64,000 bases of DNA from Treponema maltophilum ATCC 51939 (GTDB taxonomy: Bacteria; Spirochaetota; Spirochaetia; Treponematales; Treponemataceae): positions 1,427,583 to 1,491,582 of the forward strand of contig NZ_KE332518.1 of assembly GCF_000413055.1 (NCBI RefSeq). Reading direction: 5' to 3'. Positions 1-8,693 of this stretch are shown here, piece by piece. Made by a program: the position numbers and the translations under genes. The first letter of the stretch is position 1; each line of letters begins with the position of its first letter. The notes beneath the pieces were generated by a model. It saw nothing but the letters and a program-made list of their open reading frames with translations, did not search any database and was not told the origin of the DNA.

Positions 1-349
1 GCAACTCATCGAACAAATACGACATAAACTTATACTTTTGTTCGTTCGTCAGTTCGGCGTGTAATTGCAATGCGTCGAACACATCCCCTATTATACGGAT
101 TTTCGACCAGCTGCCGAATTCGAAATAAACGGGAGCATCCGTGTTTTCGGTTACCGACATAACATCGTTTTTTTCGAGTTTTTCAGGGTTTTCGTCCGCC
201 CCTCGCACGATGAAGTCGGGTCTTTTTGTCAGCTGTGCCGCATCCGAAGAAGGCGTACCGGAAGCCGAGCCGGCATTTTTTGTCGTCGAACAGGCGCACA
301 GAGCGCTCAAAGCAAACAGCACGCCGATAAAGCGCAATAGTTTTTTCAT
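1..349 (-). CDS. Putative lipoprotein, 3' end outside window
   Basis: The N-terminal 116 residues of a minus-strand gene are visible and the rest lies beyond the window edge. It begins MKKLLRFIGVLFALSALCAC, a signal peptide ending in a cysteine in a relaxed, spirochaete-style lipobox, so a lipid-anchored exported protein is likely. The mature part starts with a low-complexity Ser/Thr/Lys stretch and then turns acidic and aromatic; I recognise no domain. Start ATG at 349 follows a duplicated AAGGAAC ribosome-binding motif. Function unknown. Confidence 0.75.
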   Translation of the reverse strand, partial: MKKLLRFIGVLFALSALCACSTTKNAGSASGTPSSDAAQLTKRPDFIVRGADENPEKLEKNDVMSVTENTDAPVYFEFGSWSKIRIIGDVFDALQLHAELTNEQKYKFMSYLFDEL

Positions 350-389
350 TTTAGAGTTCCTTTATTTTAAAGTTCCTTTCTTAATATGC

Positions 390-418
390 AGTATAGCACC
401 GTGCGGACGAAGGTACAA
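390..418 (-). promoter_or_regulatory. Sigma-70-like promoter for the lipoprotein gene
   Basis: On the minus strand TTGTAC (418-413), a 17-nt spacer and TATACT (395-390) lie 41 nt upstream of the start at 349. Divergent from the promoter of the aconitase gene. Confidence 0.5.
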
Positions 419-425
419 GCCGTCA

Positions 426-454
426 TAGACTTTTTTCATATAAAGCGCTACAAT
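426..454 (+). promoter_or_regulatory. Sigma-70-like promoter for the aconitase gene
   Basis: TAGACT (426-431), 17-nt spacer, TACAAT (449-454). Transcription would begin near 461, giving a short leader that carries the GGAGGG ribosome-binding site before ATG 477. Confidence 0.45.
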
Positions 455-476
455 TCGGTCCTACGGAGGGAACTTA

Positions 477-2561
477 ATGGCGCTTACCTTAACCGAAAAA
501 ATCATACGGCGGCATATTGTGCGCGATGCGGGAGCGGACATCGATCTTACCGCCGATACACCGATACCGAGCGGCTCGCATATTGCAATAAAAATCGATC
601 AAACGCTTACGCAGGACGCGACCGGCACGATGACGTATTTGCAGTTCGAAACCATCGGCGTTCCGCGGGTAAAAACGGAATTGTCCGTTTCGTATGTCGA
701 CCATAATACGCTGCAAACCGATTTTAAAAACATGGACGATCACCGCTATCTGCAAAGCGTCGCCGCAAAATACGGTTTGTGGTTTTCCCGCGCGGGAAAC
801 GGTATATGCCATCAAGTGCATTTGGAAAAATTCGGCGCTCCCGGCAAAACGCTTTTGGGTTCCGACTCCCACACGCCGACCGGAGGCGGTTTGGGCATGC
901 TTGCCATCGGCGCCGGCGGTTTGGACGTGGCGGTTGCAATGGCGGGCGGAGCCTTTCATCTTGCGATGCCGAAAGTTATCGGCGTACATCTTACCGGCAG
1001 ACTGCGGCCGGGCGTAAGCGCTAAAGATATTATTTTGGAAGTACTGCGGCACGAAACCGTAAAAGGCGGAGTCGGCGCCGTATACGAATATTTCGGCGAA
1101 GGAGCCGCATCGCTGAGCGTTCCCCAGCGCGCCACCGTTACGAATATGGGAGCCGAACTCGGAGCGACTTCAAGTCTTTTTGAATCGGACGAATCGACAA
1201 AACAATACCTTCGCCTGATGGGACGCGAAAAAAGCTGGGTTCCCCTTTCCGCCGACAAGGGCGCCGAATATTACAAGGTACTTGACATAAACCTCGACAC
1301 GCTTTCTCCCCTTGCATCGTGCCCTCATTCGCCCGACGCGGTAAAGCCGATTGCCGATTTGGAAGGCATGAAAGTGCAACAAGTCGTCATCGGTTCATGC
1401 ACCAATTCTTCGCTGGACGATTTGGCGGCCGTTGCGGCCATTGTAAAAGGCAAACGGATTGCACCCGATATTGAAGCCGGCATTGCGCCGGGAAGCCGTG
1501 CAACGCTTTTAATGGCCGCTAAAGCGGGCATTTTAAGCGATTTGATAGACGCGGGATTCCGCATTTTGGAAAGCGCATGCGGTCCCTGTTTGGGGCAAGG
1601 TTTTGCCCCGTCTTCGGGAGGAGTCAGCGTGCGCACCTTTAACCGGAATTTTAAAGGCAGAAGCGGTACCGCCGATGCGCTCATATATCTTGTTTCGCCG
1701 GAAACGGCTGCCGTAACCGCGATCAACGGCTGCATAACGAATCCCGTATCCGGTGCCGGAAAACGGACAAGTCTTTTACGCGGCGAAAATACCGCCGGCA
1801 AAGACGGCGCCGCCGGAACAAACGCTGCGGCGGCTGCAGAAAATCCGTACGCGCTTTCCGAAAAAGATATCATACAAACGGCATCGGACGAAAAAATGTT
1901 TATAGCGCCGCTTCCGCTTGAAAAAGCGCAGCGCGTCGAAATCGTGCGCGGGCCGAACATTAAAAGCTGCCCCGCCTCTCCTCCGTGCGAAGACACGCTT
2001 GTTTTGCCGCTCGTTCTTAAAGCGCCGGACAACGTTTCCACCGACGACATTTTACCTGCCGGAGCGAAAATGCTGCCTTTGCGTTCGAACATTCCCGAAA
2101 TCGCAAAATTTACGCTTGAGCGCATAGATCCCGCTTTTTACGCCGAAGCAAAATCGATTTTGGACAGCGGCAGGCAGGGCTGCCTTATTGCGGGCGGCGA
2201 AAATTACGGACAAGGTTCCTCGCGCGAACACGCGGCTTTGGCTCCGATGTATTTGGGCGTGCGGGTCATTTTGGCAAAATCTTTTGCGCGCATTCACCGC
2301 GCCAATCTCATAAATTACGGTATACTGCCGCTCGTATTTGCCGATCCCGCCGATTACGATGCCCTTACAAAAGGCGATGTATTAACCATTACCGGCATAG
2401 AAGCGGCTTTGGCAAACGGTTCCGATTTTGTGATACGGTGCGCGGATAAAGCCGGAAACAACAAATTCTCCTTTACATCCCCCAACGATTTTGACGAACG
2501 ATCGAGGAAAATCCTTGCAAAAGGCGGGCTCGGTTCATATACGAAAAGCGGCGGACAATAA
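477..2561 (+). CDS. Aconitase-family hydratase (LeuC-LeuD fusion type)
   Basis: 694-residue cytosolic [4Fe-4S] hydro-lyase that interconverts citrate and isocitrate, or a related homo-acid. The large LeuC-like domain occupies about residues 1-420. It carries the cluster cysteines in GSCTN and ACGPCLGQ and the substrate motif SDSHTPTGGG. A linker rich in Ala and Gly leads to a LeuD-like swivel domain (about 500-680) with GENYGQGSSREHAA, the conserved aconitase swivel motif. The architecture fits the short single-chain aconitases rather than the 900-residue AcnA. GGAGGG lies 5 nt before ATG. No other TCA gene is nearby, so a substrate other than citrate (homoaconitate, isopropylmalate) cannot be excluded. 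Confidence 0.85.
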   Translation: MALTLTEKIIRRHIVRDAGADIDLTADTPIPSGSHIAIKIDQTLTQDATGTMTYLQFETIGVPRVKTELSVSYVDHNTLQTDFKNMDDHRYLQSVAAKYGLWFSRAGNGICHQVHLEKFGAPGKTLLGSDSHTPTGGGLGMLAIGAGGLDVAVAMAGGAFHLAMPKVIGVHLTGRLRPGVSAKDIILEVLRHETVKGGVGAVYEYFGEGAASLSVPQRATVTNMGAELGATSSLFESDESTKQYLRLMGREKSWVPLSADKGAEYYKVLDINLDTLSPLASCPHSPDAVKPIADLEGMKVQQVVIGSCTNSSLDDLAAVAAIVKGKRIAPDIEAGIAPGSRATLLMAAKAGILSDLIDAGFRILESACGPCLGQGFAPSSGGVSVRTFNRNFKGRSGTADALIYLVSPETAAVTAINGCITNPVSGAGKRTSLLRGENTAGKDGAAGTNAAAAAENPYALSEKDIIQTASDEKMFIAPLPLEKAQRVEIVRGPNIKSCPASPPCEDTLVLPLVLKAPDNVSTDDILPAGAKMLPLRSNIPEIAKFTLERIDPAFYAEAKSILDSGRQGCLIAGGENYGQGSSREHAALAPMYLGVRVILAKSFARIHRANLINYGILPLVFADPADYDALTKGDVLTITGIEAALANGSDFVIRCADKAGNNKFSFTSPNDFDERSRKILAKGGLGSYTKSGGQ

Positions 2562-2624
2562 ACGCACCCGGCACATAAACATGCACGCAAAAAAGTAAAA
2601 AGAATGATATGCATATTAATGATA

Positions 2625-2653
2625 TTGCATATTATGGAAATTTAATATATCAT
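2625..2653 (+). promoter_or_regulatory. Putative promoter with ATGCAT-type repeats
   Basis: TTGCAT (2625-2630), 17-nt spacer, TATCAT (2648-2653) upstream of the ComFB-domain gene. The very AT-rich stretch 2607-2682 contains four variants of ATATGCAT/ATTGCATA, two of them palindromic, which could be an operator array. Confidence 0.35.
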
Positions 2654-2691
2654 ATGCATAGAGCATACTAATATGCAAAGAGGCGGAAATA

Positions 2692-3390
2692 ATGAATATA
2701 CATAATATCCTTGAAGATCAGGTTATTATTCGAGTAAACGACATGTACAAGCGCATCGGCAAAATGAAACCGGCTTGGTTCACTTGTAATTGCGAACAAT
2801 GCCGACTCGATACGACCGCCTATGTTTTAAATAAACTTCCGCCGCGCTATATCGTGTCCGGACGAGGATTAACGCATATGTTGGCCACGGTCGATACGCA
2901 AATGTCGGTGGATATTGATTCTTTAATAGTCGAAGGAATGAAAAAGGTCGCCGCGAATGCGCGGCCCTTTCACGCCGTCGAAAAAAGCGATTCGTCGGAA
3001 GAATCGGAAGATCCCGTTTTTAACTTTCCGCTTTTCGTCGGCACCGTATACGACGGAGCGACCTTCGATGCCATACCGTCCGCACGGATCACTTTAAGCC
3101 GAAACGGCGCCCCCTGTTCCATGATCGACCACACATGGACAAACCCGATGACCCTGACTTCCCATACAAGAGGAAAATATACTTTTTGGGTCAAACCGCA
3201 AAAAGCCCGCGTTTTAGGCGAGACGAAACAATTTCAATTCAAAATTGAAATCACGGCCGACGGCTTTGAAAAAACGATATACGTTTTGGATATTCCCGTT
3301 ACCAGTTCGGAGCACGTCGTAACCGAACCCAATACGATCGATCCCGTAAAAATTCAGGATTTGTATTTATTTAAAACACACAGCCTTTAA
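2692..3390 (+). CDS. ComFB-domain protein with C-terminal beta-sandwich extension
   Basis: 232 residues. Residues 1-95 match the late-competence ComFB family: a helical N-terminus, the cysteine cluster CNCEQC and the LPPRYIVS segment. Proteins of this family in cyanobacteria have been reported as cyclic di-GMP receptors. Residues about 112-232 form a separate domain predicted to be all-beta (repeated FPLFVGTVYDG, KYTFWVKP, FQFKIEITADGFEKTIYV), resembling carboxypeptidase-regulatory or Ig-like modules. An acidic Ser/Glu linker joins them. No signal peptide, so cytosolic. AGAGGCGG precedes ATG. It lies 23 nt upstream of brnQ and probably shares its transcript. The ComFB call is firm; ligand and partner are inferred. 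Confidence 0.7.
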   Translation: MNIHNILEDQVIIRVNDMYKRIGKMKPAWFTCNCEQCRLDTTAYVLNKLPPRYIVSGRGLTHMLATVDTQMSVDIDSLIVEGMKKVAANARPFHAVEKSDSSEESEDPVFNFPLFVGTVYDGATFDAIPSARITLSRNGAPCSMIDHTWTNPMTLTSHTRGKYTFWVKPQKARVLGETKQFQFKIEITADGFEKTIYVLDIPVTSSEHVVTEPNTIDPVKIQDLYLFKTHSL

Positions 3391-3413
3391 TACGTCTGTT
3401 TCGGAGTACTTGA

Positions 3414-4736
3414 GTGAACGGCACTTTTTCCAAAAGGGATTTTATCCTTCTCGCGTTGGTTTTATTTTCAATGTTTTTCGGTGCGGGGAATTTGATTTTT
3501 CCGCCCATGGTCGGCAAGCTCGCCGGAACGAATCTTATCGGCGCAATGCTTTTTTTCGGCATCACGGCGGTGGTGCTTCCCGTGTTGGGAATGATGGCGA
3601 TGGCAAAAACACGCGGCCTTCCGAATTTGGGAAAGCGTGTCGGAGCACAATTTTCGGTTATATTTACCATTGTTATTTACATGTCCATCGGCCCCTGCCT
3701 TGCAATTCCGCGGGCGGGAAGCGTTCCTTTTGAAATGGCGATCGCGCCCTATCTGCCGCCCAGCTTTTCGGGACGTTGGCCGCTTTTTGCCTATACTCTA
3801 ATCTTTTTCGCCGCCGCCGGCACCATCAGCGTTATGGACGACAAAAAAATGCAAAAGCTAATGGGCAACATTCTTACACCGACCCTCCTCACCATGCTTT
3901 TAACCATATTCGTCGCGTCCCTCTTTGCCGATATGCCTCCGTACCGTGCGCCGCAAGGTACCTATGCGCTGCATCCCCTGCTCAAAGGTTTTGTAGACGG
4001 TTATCTGACGATGGATACGCTTGCCGCGCTCAATTTCGGGTTGGTGATTACCCTTTCGATCGAAGCGCACGGTATATTCGACCAAAAGAAAATTCGGGGC
4101 ATCAATGTAAAAATCAGCTTGCTCGCCGGAATCATTCTTTTTTTGATTTACCTGATGCTCGCCGACATCGGCGCCAAAAGCGCGGCTTTGTTCCCCGATA
4201 CGACAAACGGCGCACAAATTTTGGCAAACGTATCGGGCGCCCTGTTCGGTAAATTCGGCGCCGTCATCATTGCGCTGATTTTTACGCTCGCCTGCTTAAC
4301 GACATGCGTCGGATTGTTGGCTTCAATCAGCCACTATTTTTCGACGCTGATTCCGCGTTTAAATTACCGCCGCTGGGTTATTGTATGGACATTTATCAGC
4401 TTTATCCTCGCGAACATCGGGCTTGACGGAATTTTAAAATACAATATTCCCGTTTTAACGGCGATTTATCCGATTTCGATTATGCTTATCGTTTTAGCGC
4501 TGTGCGAACATTTTGTCGGTACGGGCGCCTTTATGTATCGCTTTACCGTATACACAACCGCGCTTATAAGCGTCGTAAACGCCCTCGACCAGGCATCCGT
4601 AACGCTGCCCTTCGTTACCGCCCTCATGCGCAAACTGCCGATGTATTCATCGGGCCTCGGCTGGCTCATTCCCGCCTTTGCGGTTTTTATACTGAGCGCC
4701 GCAGTCGAAAAGATACTCGCAAAATCAAAGCGCTGA
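3414..4736 (+). CDS. brnQ: Branched-chain amino acid transporter, BrnQ family
   Basis: 440-residue inner-membrane Na+ (or H+)-coupled carrier for leucine, isoleucine and valine, with about 12 hydrophobic segments across its length. The N-terminal signature FGAGNLIFPPMVG is the LIVCS-family hallmark. The start is GTG 3414 (MNGTFSKRDF), with GGAG 11 nt upstream. It follows the ComFB-domain gene closely and probably depends on its promoter. Full length for the family, no lesion seen. Confidence 0.92.
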   Translation: MNGTFSKRDFILLALVLFSMFFGAGNLIFPPMVGKLAGTNLIGAMLFFGITAVVLPVLGMMAMAKTRGLPNLGKRVGAQFSVIFTIVIYMSIGPCLAIPRAGSVPFEMAIAPYLPPSFSGRWPLFAYTLIFFAAAGTISVMDDKKMQKLMGNILTPTLLTMLLTIFVASLFADMPPYRAPQGTYALHPLLKGFVDGYLTMDTLAALNFGLVITLSIEAHGIFDQKKIRGINVKISLLAGIILFLIYLMLADIGAKSAALFPDTTNGAQILANVSGALFGKFGAVIIALIFTLACLTTCVGLLASISHYFSTLIPRLNYRRWVIVWTFISFILANIGLDGILKYNIPVLTAIYPISIMLIVLALCEHFVGTGAFMYRFTVYTTALISVVNALDQASVTLPFVTALMRKLPMYSSGLGWLIPAFAVFILSAAVEKILAKSKR

Positions 4737-4770
4737 CAGCGCGCGGAACGCGTTTATACGCACAACATAG

Positions 4771-4843
4771 TCGGAACGACAGGATTTGAACCTGCGACAT
4801 TCTGCTCCCAAAGCAGACGCGCTACCAACTGCGCTACGTTCCG
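4771..4843 (-). tRNA. tRNA-Pro (anticodon TGG)
   Basis: Complete 73-nt cloverleaf on the minus strand: acceptor CGGAACG paired with CGTTCCG, anticodon loop TTTGGGA, T-loop TTCAAAT, discriminator A. CCA is not encoded. 14 nt downstream of tRNA-Arg, so the two are probably co-transcribed. Confidence 0.95.
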
Positions 4844-4857
4844 GAATAAGGGGGAAA

Positions 4858-4931
4858 CGGGTCTGGAGGGGCTCGAACCCCCTACCTGCTGCTTAGAAGG
4901 CAGCTGCTCTATCCTGATGAGCTACAAACCC
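4858..4931 (-). tRNA. tRNA-Arg (anticodon TCT)
   Basis: 74-nt cloverleaf on the minus strand: acceptor GGGTTTG paired with CAGACCC (one G-T pair), anticodon loop CTTCTAA, T-arm GGGGG-TTCGAGC-CCCTC, discriminator G. CCA not encoded. First of a two-tRNA unit. Confidence 0.95.
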
Positions 4932-4939
4932 AAAGAATT

Positions 4940-4993
4940 TTTGAAAACGGCGGAAACTCAAAACGAAAATTTCCGCATAAAAGGTTTCCGCCG
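4940..4993 (-). terminator. Hairpin terminator after the chemoreceptor gene
   Basis: A perfect 10-bp stem CGGCGGAAAC / GTTTCCGCCG (4948-4957 with 4984-4993) lies downstream of the chemoreceptor stop codon. On the minus strand it is followed by TTTTC, consistent with a modest intrinsic terminator before tRNA-Arg. Confidence 0.45.
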
Positions 4994-5041
4994 CAACGGT
5001 AAAAGTATAGCAAAAATAAACGGCAATGTAAAGTTATATTT

Positions 5042-7162
5042 TTACATTTTAAATTTACCGACTTCGGAAACGAGGTTTTCGATACTTTCCGTATTTTCTT
5101 TCACAACGGCATTGACCTCGCTCACGGCTTTATCGATCTGCTCCGAAGCCGACACCATATCGCCCATACGTTTGTCTATGGATTGCGTTACTTCGCCGAG
5201 TTTACGCATTTCCTGCGCAACCTCTTCGCTGCCGTGAAGCATTTCCGTAGACGCATCGTGTATGCCGGTTGTGATTTCATTGATGTTCCGTATAGCCGAC
5301 AACACTTCTCGGCTCGCGTTTTCCTGTTCATCCATCGCACCGACAATCAGCTCTTCCTGCTGTGAGATTTGATTGACCGATTCGTACACTTCGGCAAAAG
5401 CTCTTTCGGCGGCCGCCCCCGTAACGGTTAAGTTGTCGATAATCTGAATCGAATCTTTTATAACGTCGGTGATTTGTTTTCCCTGCGTATTCGATTCCTC
5501 GGCAAGCTTGCGGATTTCGTCGGCAACAACGGCAAATCCCTTGCCGCTTTCTCCCGCATGGGCGGCTTCTATGGCCGCGTTCATTGCCAAAAGATTCGTT
5601 TGACTTGCGATATTCTGAATAATTTGACTTGCTTCAAGCAAAGCTTCCGACTTTTCGGCAATTTGATTGACGACTTCGTTCGCGGCCTTTGCGCCGGCTT
5701 TGCCGTTTTTCGTCTGTTCATACACAACTTTAATCACTTCATTGTTTTTTGCCAACCGCTTGGAAACGGAAGCAATGTTTGCAACCATCTCTTCGACGGC
5801 GGCCGAAGATTCGGAAACGCTTGCAGCCTGCGTTGCAATATTCCCGTCAAGCTGTTTCAGGTTTTTATTAACCTGTTCAATCGTTGCGGACGTTTCGGTT
5901 ACGCTTGCGCTTTGATTTATAATTTCCGCTTGGACCGATTCCACATTCCGGCCTATTTGATTTACGGCATCCGCGGTTTGCGACATATTGCTCAAAAGCC
6001 TTTCACCGACAGCCTGCATACGTTCGCTGTTTTCCGACACCGAGCGAATCATAAGCTTGATTTTCTCGATGGTTTGTTCAAAATATTTTGCCAAGCCGGC
6101 TATTTCATCATTGCCCGAAACGGGAAGCCGAACACTTAAATCGCCTTCGGCAATATTTTTCAAAGCGCCGACAACCGTATTCACCGGCTTTATGATGACG
6201 ATACGCGTAAAGACGGTAATCGCCAGCACAAAAAGGCACAGAATAACAATCAGCACAACAGTCGTTTTTATAAAAAAAGCATTGCGGGCAGCGAGGATAC
6301 TTTCAATCGAATAGCGGAATTTTACATAACCGATCTTTGCACCGGAAAAATCTTTAATCGGGAAATAGGCGAGCGCATGCGCGCTCGCGTTCTCCATGCG
6401 GATAAGCCCTTCGTCGCCGAGAGAAGCGGTCAATTCGGCGGAATCGGCCTGCGCTTCTTTTTCAAAATTGGAGCCCATAACGGTATACACATTGTCGAGC
6501 GTGCGCACGCAAACGGTTACGTCCATGCCGCCGTTCAGCACTTCAGCGGTGGCATTGGCAACGAGCTGTTCTATAAACCGATTGTTTACGGCGCCTCCGT
6601 ACTCCACCGTTCCGATAAAAGAGCCGTTCGTATTAAAAAGCGGTTTAACGACTCTGAAGCCCAAATCGTTCACGCCGACTTCAAGACCGAAAATCTCTTT
6701 TTTTTCTTTAGATGCTTCCACAATGGTTGCACGGAACGAAGAAAGATCGTCGCCGAATTTTGAAGGATTTTGAACGCGCAAAAAGGAAACCGCAGGCGGA
6801 ACATGAAAGTGAAACTGCTGCGCCCGATATTTTTGCTTCATATTATTAAAAATCGGAAGCGTCAATTCCAAGAGACCGTTTCGATCGCGTGCGGCAAAAG
6901 CGTTTAGCACATTTTTATCAAAAGCGACGTTATCCAATATAACCTGCCCGATGAGTGCATAGCCGTTAAGTTCATTATTGAAGGCCGAATGCTTTAAGTC
7001 GGCAATTGCCTTTATTTGATTTTCGGAAAATTGTTTTATGCTGAGCCAATCTTTATACGCAATAATACCGTATTGCACAAGCAGTAAGGCTGCCGTAATG
7101 AGCAAAAGTTTTGTACCGATTGAATGAGTGCGTTTGGTAAATTCGGCGGGCGTCTGCGCCAT
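5042..7162 (-). CDS. Methyl-accepting chemotaxis protein (Cache-type sensor)
   Basis: 706-residue transmembrane chemoreceptor. TM1 is at about 17-37. The periplasmic Cache-like sensor is at about 40-290, with [11 protein letters not shown] typical of the fold. TM2 is at about 296-318, followed by HAMP (about 320-373). The long cytoplasmic coiled coil has the hairpin tip [19 protein letters not shown] and [16 protein letters not shown], which bind CheA/CheW. No C-terminal NWETF-type tether; it ends GKFKM. AAGGAG lies 9 nt before ATG. Ligand unknown. It resembles the second receptor at 20340-22433 in layout but differs in the sensor domain. Confidence 0.93.
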   Translation of the reverse strand: MAQTPAEFTKRTHSIGTKLLLITAALLLVQYGIIAYKDWLSIKQFSENQIKAIADLKHSAFNNELNGYALIGQVILDNVAFDKNVLNAFAARDRNGLLELTLPIFNNMKQKYRAQQFHFHVPPAVSFLRVQNPSKFGDDLSSFRATIVEASKEKKEIFGLEVGVNDLGFRVVKPLFNTNGSFIGTVEYGGAVNNRFIEQLVANATAEVLNGGMDVTVCVRTLDNVYTVMGSNFEKEAQADSAELTASLGDEGLIRMENASAHALAYFPIKDFSGAKIGYVKFRYSIESILAARNAFFIKTTVVLIVILCLFVLAITVFTRIVIIKPVNTVVGALKNIAEGDLSVRLPVSGNDEIAGLAKYFEQTIEKIKLMIRSVSENSERMQAVGERLLSNMSQTADAVNQIGRNVESVQAEIINQSASVTETSATIEQVNKNLKQLDGNIATQAASVSESSAAVEEMVANIASVSKRLAKNNEVIKVVYEQTKNGKAGAKAANEVVNQIAEKSEALLEASQIIQNIASQTNLLAMNAAIEAAHAGESGKGFAVVADEIRKLAEESNTQGKQITDVIKDSIQIIDNLTVTGAAAERAFAEVYESVNQISQQEELIVGAMDEQENASREVLSAIRNINEITTGIHDASTEMLHGSEEVAQEMRKLGEVTQSIDKRMGDMVSASEQIDKAVSEVNAVVKENTESIENLVSEVGKFKM

Positions 7163-7274
7163 GGTGTGTTTTCTCCTTGAGATAATTATATATTTTCCGT
7201 ATCGATTTCACAACCGGATTATAATGCCGTCTTTCTGCAATTATCGACAATCCGGCACAAAAACCGATATTTCC

Positions 7275-7973
7275 TCAACTGCGATTTTTTTCGAAAGCTA
7301 AAAAACCGAGCGGCAAAAGCTTACTCACCGAACGCGTCCATGTGGCGGAAACAAGCCCGACCGACACGGCGTAGGCGTTTACATACCAATATTTTCCGGC
7401 TAAAGCGCCGGTATCTTCATCGGAATCGACATCGGTATCACCGCTCAACGGGGGCTTTAACTCCTGATTATCCGTTTTAAAGTAGAATTGCGTACCGCCT
7501 TCGCGCAAAACAGGGGAAAACAGCGGAGAACCGGCTCCGTCATAAAAAACTCCTCCGACAAGAATACCGTCGTCCGCAAGCCGTATCACAACCCGATGCA
7601 CATCTTTTATAAGCAAATCCTGATTTTTACCGCCGGAATGAACACGAAGCTTTTTATAGCCGAGCCTTTCCATTCCGGCAAAACCGTTTCCGCCGATATC
7701 GGTATTTACGGCGTTTATCGAACGGGCATCCTGCTGAAGCTTTTCTACGGAATTATAAATGCGGTAATACACTTCGGTGCCCGCCGCAATAAAACCGCCG
7801 TTATTTTTCGATGAAAACTCATATTTACGGGTTTCCGCCGTTGTTGTAACGGAAAGAGTCGTTCCATCGGCCGGATTTTTGAGATCCGCGTTATCGGGCG
7901 GTTCTATTTTATAGAAAGTTTCCAAACCGCAGGAAATAAGCAGTACGGAACAAAAAAGCGCGGCGCACGACAA
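7275..7973 (-). CDS. Putative lipoprotein, unknown function
   Basis: 232 residues. The N-terminus MSCAALFCSVLLISCGLE is a hydrophobic signal with lipobox LISC, predicting a lipid-anchored protein. The body has alternating hydrophobic strands and an acidic DTDVDSDEDTG loop near residue 180. No known domain recognised. The start is TTG 7973, the only usable start near the lipobox, with GGGGTG upstream. It begins 26 nt after the TPR membrane protein and probably belongs to that operon. Confidence 0.7.
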   Translation of the reverse strand: MSCAALFCSVLLISCGLETFYKIEPPDNADLKNPADGTTLSVTTTAETRKYEFSSKNNGGFIAAGTEVYYRIYNSVEKLQQDARSINAVNTDIGGNGFAGMERLGYKKLRVHSGGKNQDLLIKDVHRVVIRLADDGILVGGVFYDGAGSPLFSPVLREGGTQFYFKTDNQELKPPLSGDTDVDSDEDTGALAGKYWYVNAYAVSVGLVSATWTRSVSKLLPLGFLAFEKNRS

Positions 7974-7999
7974 TCGCTGGTTTATGGCACACCCCGGCT

Positions 8000-8674
8000 T
8001 TATTGAATTTTTCCGGAAGCGCGCAACGCGATTATGCGGCTTTTACCCAAATTCGCCCAATCGGTTCCGCTGTGCGAAGCGTTCAGCTTTTCGTACAAGG
8101 CTGCGGCTTGCGCATAATTGCCGCGGCTTTCTTCAATGCGGCCGGCATTAAATAAAGCGTGGGGAACAAGCGGAAAGTCTTTGTTTTCCGCTGCGGTATT
8201 AAAATACGAAACGGCCGCGTCAAGGTCGCCGGCTTCTTCACTGCACACGGCCGCGTTATAAAAACAAATCGGAGCAGTATAGGCTTTACTTTGGGCTTTT
8301 GCGGCCATAAGCCAATACGTGCGCGATTCTTCCCAGTTTTTGTCCGCAAACGCAATATCGGCGGCAAACATCGCGGCACGAGTCCGCGCAACTCCGCCCG
8401 ATTTTTCGGCAAGCGCTTTTGCTTGAGCGGCTATTTCGCTCTTTTTTTGTGCATCGGCGTGCTCATCGGCCGCAAGCTTCGAATATTCGGCTTCCAAAGC
8501 ATCCAAGTCGGAAAGTGCCGACTTTTTTTGTGCCGATAAAACGGCCGTTCCGATGCCGAAAGCGGCTGCCGCCGCAAAAATCACCACGAGCAGTCCTAAG
8601 ATAACCTTGCGGTACGCCGTAATAAAATCGCCGATAGAATCGGTTAAAGTCTTTTTTTCGGTTTGTTCCATCAC
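8000..8674 (-). CDS. Membrane-anchored TPR-type protein (YfgM-like)
   Basis: 224 residues: a short cytoplasmic N-terminus, one membrane helix (about 23-46, VILGLLVVIFAAAAAFGIG), then a coiled stretch and helical TPR-like repeats (AAVCSEEAGDLDAAVSYFNTA, AGRIEESRGNYAQAAALYEKL). The single-TM-plus-TPR layout resembles YfgM, the ancillary SecYEG-associated protein, but that is an architectural similarity only. It follows the sigma-54 activator by 19 nt. Confidence 0.65.
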   Translation of the reverse strand: MMEQTEKKTLTDSIGDFITAYRKVILGLLVVIFAAAAAFGIGTAVLSAQKKSALSDLDALEAEYSKLAADEHADAQKKSEIAAQAKALAEKSGGVARTRAAMFAADIAFADKNWEESRTYWLMAAKAQSKAYTAPICFYNAAVCSEEAGDLDAAVSYFNTAAENKDFPLVPHALFNAGRIEESRGNYAQAAALYEKLNASHSGTDWANLGKSRIIALRASGKIQ

Positions 8675-8693
8675 TAACTCCTGTAGTCCTTAT

